Of a DNA stretch of 64,000 bases, positions 55,889 through 64,000 are shown piece by piece (the first letter of the stretch is position 1; every line of letters starts with the position of its first letter). The stretch covers positions 24,026,864 through 24,090,863 of the forward strand of contig NC_056762.1 of NCBI RefSeq assembly GCF_018687715.1. The letters run 5' to 3'. Under the pieces are notes generated by a model, which was not told the origin of the DNA, ran no database searches, and was given only the letters and a program-made list of their open reading frames with translations. A program made the position numbers and the translations under genes. The stretch is from Carya illinoinensis. Its lineage: Eukaryota > Streptophyta > Magnoliopsida > Fagales > Juglandaceae.

Positions 55889-55900
55889 TGGCATCAGAGC
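55889..55900 (+). other. Copia primer-binding site
   Basis: TGGCATCAGAGC differs from the tRNA-Met site TGGTATCAGAGC by one base. It lies between the LTR end and gag. Confidence 0.8.
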
Positions 55901-55943
55901 ATGGTTCACTCAATCAGAGTGTGATCCGTTCTCCTGGAAGATC

Positions 55944-56403
55944 ATGGCAACACTATCATCACCACCACAATTCAACGGTGATAACTATGCCTACTGGAAG
56001 GTAAGGATGAAAGCATTTCTAAAATCACTTGATGAGAGAGTCTGGCTAACTGTGTTGTCAAAATGGACAAGGCCCACAATACTTATAAAAGATTGGACCA
56101 AAGAACAATCAAGCAGCTATAACTGGAACAACAAAGGTCTAAATGCCATTTTCAAGGCAGTTTCTCCTGATGAATTCAAGAGAATTTTCATGTGTGAATT
56201 CTAAGGATGCTTGGGATATTTTAGAAACCACATATGAAGGGACCAAAATGGTGAAAGATTCCAAATTGCAAATGTTGACCTCAAAGTTTGAGGAGATAAA
56301 AATGCTGGATGATGAGACTTTTACTGAGTTTTATGCTAAACTAAATGATATTGTCAATTCTAGGTACAATCTCGGTGAAAAGGTGGATGATGCATGGCTG
56401 TAA
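55944..56403 (+). pseudogene. Copia gag (UBN2 type), truncated and frameshifted
   Basis: Gag starts MATLSSPPQFNGDNYAYWKV, typical of Copia gag, and continues through RMKAFLKSLDERVW and a W-rich stretch to AVSPDEFKRIF. A frameshift near 56200 moves it to DAWDILETTYEGTKMVKDSK and MLDDETFTEFYAKLNDIV. It ends at 56403 without a zinc knuckle, protease, integrase or RT, because the element is cut off where the minus-strand Gypsy LTR begins. It would have formed the particle shell. Confidence 0.85.
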
Positions 56404-59400
56404 AAGCATGAATGCATAATTAAAGTTATAAGTAAGCATAGCATAACTTGAGTTACAACATAGCATAACTTGACATAACTTGAATTGAAACGTCAACTGA
56501 ACTTAAATTACATAATATGAACTTGTTCTGAGACTTGACTTGACATGAACATGAACTTGAACATAACATAAGCTTGAACTTGAACTTAACATGAACTTGA
56601 ATCTTGTTCCTTAACTGATTAAAGTGAACATGTCAGTGCTACATTGCTCCTCTAGAGCAACGTGTCCCTGCCGATTATCGCATCACAACAAAAGTATCTG
56701 GACCAGATATGAGTACATTAATACATACTCCACAGTTGTTGTGGCCCTATGTATTCTACGTGTCACAATTGTTGTGTCTCACGTAGTTTATGCGCTACAA
56801 TTGTTATGATCCCATACTTCATGCTCCACAGTTGTTGTGGTCCCATGAATGGTTGAAATGAAATGTGGCTCCATCAACGTTAATGTCTGGTGCGCTCCAG
56901 TGAACAACTAGTTTAGCCCCTGCCCACTACTCGTTGACAATATTTCGTCAACTCAGGGAATTTCACACCTATTCAGATACTCTAGCTTGAACAAAAGAGT
57001 TTCACTAGGATATTACCCTCATCCTAGCACTTAGGGTCATGACTAAAATGAATAACTTGATACGACTCTTATCAAAATATACAAATTGTATTTGAGATGA
57101 AACTTGACTTGAATATGAAAGGACAGAAGCCCTGACGTAGCATAACATGATATGAATGTAACTCGAAAGACATGACTTACTTGAAATAGAAATATTTCGT
57201 AACATGACATAATATCTAACAGACAACATTTCATAACATGGCATACTTGCAATAATGAACATTACATGATATGGCATACATGTAACGAATGGCATAACGT
57301 GACATGATATACTTGTAATATATAGCAATACATGACATAATATATTGTGCAACAGATGAATAATTTATGATAGAATAAATTTTGTGTAATAGATGAATAG
57401 GTAATGACGTGGCAATACATGGCATATATAACAACATACATATATAAACTGTAGTTCATTTACTTATCACACATACACAGTAACTCCAAAAATCACCAAA
57501 ATTTACATACCTCATGCAAATTTTGTCATAAACTCAAATATTAATTCAGAAATATTTAAAACTAAACACAACCATGGAAACCTCATAAGGACGAAACATG
57601 TATAGGCTATTCCTCTTGATTTTTGTTGTAATTCTTCCAATTTCAGAACTCATGATCAAACCACATTTTTGCAACAAAGATCTTCCTATCCTAAGTTTAA
57701 AATATTCTTAAAACATCCAATAAAAAAATGCTATTCCTCAACACCAAATGTTTTAGTGTAAAGATCCAAACTTTTTAAATCCAAACCCTTGAATCACAAG
57801 ATTTGATCGATTTCAAAGTATCTCCAAGAACTTCAAAAAATAAAAATCTTACTTCTAACATATTCATAAGATATTTCTAAGAATAACTATGTTTTGAATC
57901 ATTAAGCAAAAGTCATCAAAATTACCAAAACAACACTTGAAGTTTTCGGCTTCCCTCTAAGTCTAAAAACATATTTTGTTTCTTAACTAGTTTTTATCAA
58001 CCACTTGATCCATTACTTATAAAGATGTGATCTTCAAACCAAAACATCATATGGTTTAAAAAGGTGTCCTAAAATAGATCCAAGCTTCAAACTCAAGTTC
58101 ACATGGTTAAAAATCAACCAAAACATAGATTTAGCTAAGAACATCAATTCTTTGACCTATCAAAATGTCTCCTAGCATAAAAATTTATATCTTTGAATAT
58201 AACATCAAACATGTTCAAAATAAAATTCTAACATGTATATAAGAGGCTTAGGATCCTAAAATAAAAATATCAAAGCCATTGGAATAATTTTAAATCACAA
58301 AAGATCTAAACTTTCTCAAAACATAAATTGTTTTTCCCTCTTCAAGTTTCTATGTTTTAGATCTAAGAAAAACATTTCCTCAAAAGCTTTGTTCAAGCAA
58401 TAAATCCTCCACCAACAATCATATACACATGTTAATAATACCCCATAAAAATGTTGGACCAAAACCTATCAATTAGCCTGGTTAAAAACTCCAAAATATA
58501 ACACACTCTCTAGTTTATTGCCCAGAATGAACTTTCTTGGGTTTAAACAACTTTTGATGAACCAAATGATCTTTAAATAGAAAAAATGAGGAATCCATGT
58601 AAACTATAGTAAAAAAGAAAACAATTTCATGACGGATGATTTGTGAAAAAACACTTAAAAAAGCTTTGAATCAGGCGTGTAAAAAAACTCAGAAAAGTTG
58701 CCCAAGAGTATCTTTTGTGTCCTTGAACAAGTTATTTAAGATTATGAGACTGAAATAAAGTTTTGGTGTTAGTCTTTCTTACCCAATTAAATATAAAAAA
58801 ATCAGCCCAAGATATTTCCTCTAAGTGGAGTGTAGAATGGAAAGAGTGGGGTGGCCTTGTAGCTTTTTACTTCATGTGACCTCTAGGCCCTCTGAAAAAC
58901 TATGATCAGCCATGTGGGTGTGCAATTACATAGCCAAGACACAATGCTAAGGTGACCAAATTCGTGGGTCTTAATGGGCCTAAACCGAATGAGACTCAAT
59001 TTCAGATTTTAAAAGGGTTTGGGTTGCTATCAAGCCCAAGTCTAATTTCTCTTCGCCCAATCAAATGTCTAAAGTTAAAATGGTTAGATAATGATATCAT
59101 AACATAAATTTTGAGGATTATTAGCATGTAGAAGTGATTTAATCAGGTGATTAAATACAATACTATAAACAGATTCAATTAGGCTTTTGAGGTCAACTTT
59201 AGGATTGGGATAAAACACTTTAGGATTTTGGTTTCAACCATACTTTTGGGTTCTTAGTTGTATTCCAATCATATAGGATTTTACTAGGGTGTAAATCATC
59301 TTTGATTTGACACAATTTGATTGATCGAATGGAATAAGGTTTTGCCAAGTGTCTACTATTCATCATGTGTGGCTAAGATCTTGCCAAATATCCAAATAAA

Positions 59401-59879
59401 ACTTCTCTAACCTAATGTGGGCATTTCACACTGTGATTTTGAAAACACTATGCTTGGTGCACTTATCAATGTTACTATACACTATAAAAAAGTGCATAAT
59501 AAACTTAGTACCAAAAACTTATAAATATTCATATCAACCTATAGTAAAAATTATTTACTGAAATTCAACCCGAAGTGCATCTAAAAATAAAATGCAGTTT
59601 CGAATAGGCGTTCCGTACAAAAATATGAAAATTAACTTATTGCTCCATAAAATCCAAAATAATCAACTAAGTCTAATGGCGCATACCATAATGTATTCCA
59701 CTTCTAACTACCTCAAATAATTTAAATCACGCATCTAGCACCATAATGAGTGATAACATTGACTATGTTGACAGACTAAGAACTATGCAATTGGTTGATT
59801 CGTGAAAACTTACGGGATTTTCACGAGATTTTGAAAGCCTATAGAAATTGCACTCTTGAATATCTAGTGGGTTGTTACA
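56401..59879 (-). mobile_element. Gypsy LTR, minus strand, 3'-truncated
   Basis: Read on the minus strand it starts TGTAACAACCCACTAGATAT at 59879, a usual Gypsy LTR start. It ends abruptly at the Copia gag junction. About 56400-56510 matches 8620-8750, so it is the sister of the LTR at 8051. Motifs such as AACTTGAACATAACAT recur at 56440-56620 and 57100-57420. No internal region is attached. I see no protein-coding potential in this 3.5 kb. Confidence 0.65.
56727..56842. repeat. 32-bp repeat of short palindromes, four units
   Basis: CACAGTTGTTGTGG-like units start at 56731, 56764, 56796 and 56827, spacings 33, 32 and 31 bp. The stem is CCACA/TGTGG around TTGTTG; two of the units are diverged. 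The repeat lies within the minus-strand Gypsy LTR. Confidence 0.75.
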
Positions 59880-61035
59880 AAATTAAAAGAAGGAAATGAA
59901 AAAAGATAAGCAATGATCAGTTGACCTTCATATGCTACTTGAATGAAAGTCTCACTAAGAGTTAAAAGGCCGTAAAATCTTTCTCAATAAGGGAACAAGA
60001 ATAACACCACCACAAAAAATGAAATATTATTACCAATAAAAATAATATTGTATAATACATCTATAAAACATTTACAACTACTTCTATACCAATTAACAAA
60101 ACTCAAATAATATGAGATCACAATTTATGGTTTCCAAAACTTAGATAACCACGCTTACCTGTACTTCTTAGTTTCTCTTAATTTCCTCACAACAGTGATA
60201 GGGAAATATCAATCGTCATCTATAGAAATTTCATATAACTTTGATTAAATCTACAATTGAATAGTTACTTTGTAATAGCACCTGAAATACTTAAATTGCC
60301 TATTTTAATTCCTCAAAAGCCTAAAATTCTCTTAATCCTAAAATATCACTTTCTAAATTTCTCAATATCCACTTAATTGAATTCATATTGTTGAAAATAA
60401 TCGAATCAATATTCTTTTCAACAAGAAAATACAGATATTGTAAAATATTTAAAAATACTAACAACATATAATAAATAATAGAATACATTGGCTACTTTAA
60501 ATTCTACATGCTAAAGAAATTTGATACAAGTTTTCAAAATGTAGTTTGATAGATGTTTTGAAAATTAAGTGAACATTAGAAAATCATACCATATTACCCG
60601 TTGATCAGCATGTTTCATATTTTCTTTTGGTAGAGTCAATTGACAGGATATTAAAATTCTTAGCACCCTGTTTTTCAAAATTGACAGGGAGCTTTTAAAA
60701 TCTTGAAAAAAAAAAAAAACACAAAAATTATGGCATCTTGACATCAAAACGAAAGTTCAATCAGTGCAGCACGTGGCTCTTTGAATGGAAACCCACAAAA
60801 TTATAACTCCATTTATGTCCTAGAAACACTAAAAAATGTTTAACACAAAAATGTTTCATTGTATTCGTAGCATGTTCCTTTATTACATCCACAGGATATA
60901 TAAAATAAGATTTGCTGGAGGTTGAGCACATTTATCTTACCTTTTACCCAAAATTTAGTATTAAAATTATTGTGTCGTAACATTTGATAATTAGCAAAGT
61001 ATTGTTAAGAATATAATTTTATAGTCATGGATTGT
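59880..61035. repeat. Duplicated locus, copy B, right part
   Basis: About 59880-60110 matches 25100-25350, 60510-60655 matches 41490-41641, and 60735-60840 matches 39057-39165. About 60280-60910 also matches 63104-64000. The order of the last two segments differs from copy A, so a rearrangement or tandem step has occurred. No gene is recognised. Confidence 0.8.
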
Positions 61036-63103
61036 TGTAACACCTTGCCTAAAAAGCTCCTAAGGCCTTGACCTTAATAGCCTTTATCCTAGTTAATTAG
61101 GAGTTGGGCTATTGGGAATAAGAACATTTTTAGATTTTTGAGTTGGCAAGATGACCATATACTATGGGTTTAGTTAGAATTATTAAGGTTCTAGTGCAAT
61201 ATTGATTTTGAGGAAAATGAAATTTTTTGATCTTGATTGGTTTAGTAGTACTATTTTGAAGAACTTTTAGTGCATAATTAATTTTGAGAAAATGTGCCAA
61301 GAGACCAATGTTAGAATGACAAGTGGTATATTGGACATTTTGCCACTTTATTGGGCTAAGTAATTTGGGTTAAACTTTTTATGGATTTAGGAAAGCCCTA
61401 GAAATTGGTTTATTAAGGGTCCAAACTTTTTGGGTATAAAGACTTGGGAGAGGCACTAAGGCCTTTGGCCCAACTTGATGGATATAAGACTTTAGGCACT
61501 TGATGGTCACAAGACTTTAGGCCCAAGGACTTGGTGGACATAAGACTTTAGGGATCTAATTCAATAAGGATGTGATGGGCTAAGGATAAGATGTTAAAAT
61601 GCCAAAGGCCTAATTTGGGAGATATAAAGTTGTAAGCCTTTCTTGGAGGACAATGGAAAATAGGCCCAATGTAAAGGGCATAAAGTTGTTGGGCCTAACT
61701 TAATAAGAGTGAAGGCCTTAAGCTCAACTTGGAAGACATAAGATTTTATGCCTCACTTATTGGACACAATACTATGGGCCTAGCTTATAAGGTCCAAGCT
61801 ATTATGCTCAACTTAGTAAATATAAGGCCATTGGCCCTAACTTAGTAAGACTCAAGACTTCGTTCCAATTGAGGAAAGACCCAAAGTTTAGGACCCAACC
61901 TAGTAGGCCTTTAAGGCCATAGATAGGCCCCACAAATCTGAACATAAGGTTCATATAATAGTCCACTCCAAAGCCCACAACCAAGGCTTGCACTTTTGGC
62001 CCCACCAAAGCCCAACCCTTGAAGCCCAACCTTTGAAGCCCAACGTCTTCTCTTTTATTTCATTCTTCCAATAGGAGCCCACAAAGACCATACTATTGGT
62101 TTCCCTCAAGCCCAAGATGTGCTACACACCCCTAGGGTTTCCACTTGACCATGTTTAAGCTTCTAACTTTAGTTAAAAAGCATTAATCATCTCACACTTG
62201 ATTAGTAACCTCTAAACCATGTTTTTAGCTTAATTTTTCTTTAATTTATTTTTCCACTTTTATAATATGAGATTTTGGTTTTTATTATTTATTTTCAATA
62301 TTCTTAGACTAATTTACAAGTTTAACTTTGACCCAATACATGTCAATAAAAGCAAAGCCATGTAGATGCCCGTAGTAACCAACAATCAGCACCTAGGTGC
62401 ATCTTCATTTGCATTGCAACAAATCACTCCCTAGCCCATGCCTTTTACGCCATTTTCTCTAGGAAAATTTCATCACTTACACCTGACCTTAACTCTCCTA
62501 GTTTAGTTTTAGCATTGGGTGAAGTACTTCCATGAAACCAAACCAAAATCCAACCATTTCCTTTGGAAATCTAGTTGGAACCAAACCGAGTGCCTTCGCT
62601 TCTTCAAGGATTTTTCTACACCAAAAACAGCCACTCCCACACGCCAACATCCTTTTATTATTGTCTCTTGGATGTGATTCAAGCACTCAAGTGCTTGCTT
62701 GGCCAATTTTCTCCCCAACGCAGCCCAATCGATTGACACAAAGACAGGCACACTAGAAAAACCATTACCCAATTCGCCCCTTTCATTTTATGCTCTAGCA
62801 TGTTCGCTTGGAAGCTACTCATGCCACTCTTCCTCCCCAGTAAAATCCTTCAAATGATGGTCATAAAGCCTTCAAATCATACCAAAAGGATGGGACAAAA
62901 GATGATAAAAAATCTAGACAGCTTTGAAGGAAACCCAAAACCTTTGGCTATGACTTGCTTGTCTTGTAGATTTTTGTTTCAAAAATCAGAATAAAGCAAC
63001 CCCTACACCCATGGATGTCTTCTAGCCCTCTTAAATGATGAATTATGACACTTTAGACCACTATTGAACTGAACCAAGTGATGTCACCCTTGACATTTAC
63101 CTT
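61036..63103 (+). other. Inserted LTR-like sequence between copies B and C
   Basis: It starts TGTAACACCTTGCCTAAAAA, like a Gypsy LTR, and ends where copy C begins (GTAATAGCACCTGAAATA). Positions 61440-61880 carry degenerate repeats of a GGACATAAGACTTTAGGCC-like unit. No ORF is convincing; those at 62498-62772 and 61808-62029 have no recognised similarity. The 3' border and a target duplication were not found, so the LTR call is tentative. Confidence 0.35.
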
Positions 63104-64000
63104 GTAATAGCACCTGAAATATCACTTTCTAAATTTATCAATAACCACTAAATCGAATTCATACTGTCAAAAATGATAGAATAAATATTATGTTTAACAC
63201 AAAAATTGTAGAATACAGATATGGTAAATTATTTAAAAATACTAATAACATATAATAAATAATAGAATACTTTGGCTACTTTAAATTCTACATGCTAAAG
63301 AAATTTGATACAAGTTTACAAAATGTAGTTTGATAGAAGTTTCGAAAATGAAGTGAACTTTAGAAAATCATACCATACTACCGACAGATCAGCATGTTTA
63401 ATATTTTTTTGTAGAATCAATTTACAGATATTAAAATTCTTAGGACGCTATTTTTCATTTGGTCTATATGTGCGCCAACCTGGATTATCAACTCTTTTTG
63501 CGAGGTTTCTTTGGCTATATTTTCCAAGAATGATGGTTCTACAAAGAAATAAAAAATCTAAATGTATAATATTGAAGGTTCAAAATATTCTAAATAGGAA
63601 TATTTAGTTATTATAAAAATTCATACTTTGATTTATAATTCTATCATTTGAATTGAAAGAGTTAAAAAAAATGTGATTTTATGTTACCTCGCCAGTATGA
63701 TTCACAAAATCAATTGTTGAATAACTCAGTGCTTCTTCTACAATTCCATCAAATATCACTACAACTAGTTGTCCTGTACCATCATTGACTTCAACTTATG
63801 CTCAACAACTATTAGCAACAAAAATCTAGTTATTTGTTAGGATGCATAGAAAGGATATGTTAAATGTTTTAAGTGAGTGATGTAAACTCAAGATTTAGAA
63901 AGAAAGTACATACCGTGGTAGTGCAATGCTTGTGTGCTTACAATGGTAATACATAAAAGTTTCATTGTATTTATAGCCTGTTCATTTATTACATCCAATG
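63104..64000. repeat. Duplicated locus, copy C
   Basis: The stretch matches 60280-60910 from GTAATAGCACCTGAAATA through ATGCTAAAGAAATTTGATAC to GTTTCATTGTATTTATAGCC near the window end. It also matches 41490-41641 plus 47590-47813, without the LINE. It continues past the window. Confidence 0.85.

Noticed and set aside
57005..57459. Met/Cys/His-rich minus-strand ORFs
   Set aside because: They arise from the same AACATGACATA-type repeats of the Gypsy LTR as at 9654.
62498..62772. 87-codon minus-strand ORF with fairly normal composition
   Set aside because: No recognised family, no splice context, and located in an LTR-like insertion; chance ORF is likelier.

Overview
This window is repeat-dominated nuclear DNA from a plant, almost certainly a woody eudicot. 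It carries plant L1 LINEs, Gypsy and Copia LTR elements, a CACTA (En/Spm) DNA transposon, an Au-type SINE and Tourist-like MITEs. It has no operons and no clear intact single-copy host gene. Two AT-rich MITE-like pieces (about 1100-1440 and 10262-10412) resemble a family I associate with Fagales, especially Juglandaceae (walnut, hickory). That taxonomic guess is inference.

Layout. 1-1.9 kb is AT-rich sequence. 1.9-7.45 kb is a full-length L1 LINE on the minus strand with ORF1 and ORF2, broken mainly by nonsense codons. 8.05-10.26 kb is part of a Gypsy LTR on the minus strand, holding a 5'-truncated LINE. 10.74-19.20 kb is a non-autonomous Gypsy element with two 2.3-kb LTRs, a tRNA-Met primer site, a gag relic and no recognisable pol. 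19.2-25.4 kb is an old locus with candidate pseudo-exons on the minus strand, cut by a solo LTR that carries a 51-bp tandem repeat and by a SINE. 25.41-38.55 kb is a CACTA transposon with a CCA target duplication. It holds TNPA-like and TNPD-like genes (minus strand, decayed), a nested Gypsy solo LTR, a 142-bp minisatellite, TTCGAA arrays and one uninterrupted 383-codon gene on the plus strand. 38.55-41.64 kb is more of the old locus, with a Tourist-like MITE and a candidate first exon. 41.64-47.57 kb is a second full-length LINE on the plus strand with a perfect 16-bp target duplication. 47.8-51.0 kb is a scrambled Tat-type Gypsy element: LTR, primer site and gag on plus, RNase H and integrase relics on minus. 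51-54.4 kb is LTR-like sequence. 54.4-60.2 kb repeats parts of the old locus, interrupted by a Copia LTR with gag and by a minus-strand Gypsy LTR. 60.3-61.0 kb and 63.1-64.0 kb are two further copies of one segment of that locus, separated by LTR-like sequence.

How the parts relate. The underlying locus has been copied at least three times within 64 kb, and almost every transposon here sits inside one of the copies. The sister copies act as near-empty sites that help to date and bound the insertions. Nearly all transposon proteins are broken, and many lesions are C-to-T or G-to-A changes, as expected from silenced, methylated repeats. The intact ORF in the CACTA element, the regular 21-bp TTCGAA array ending about 95 bp before it, and a short ORF kept open in three LTR copies are the signals that stand out from this decay.
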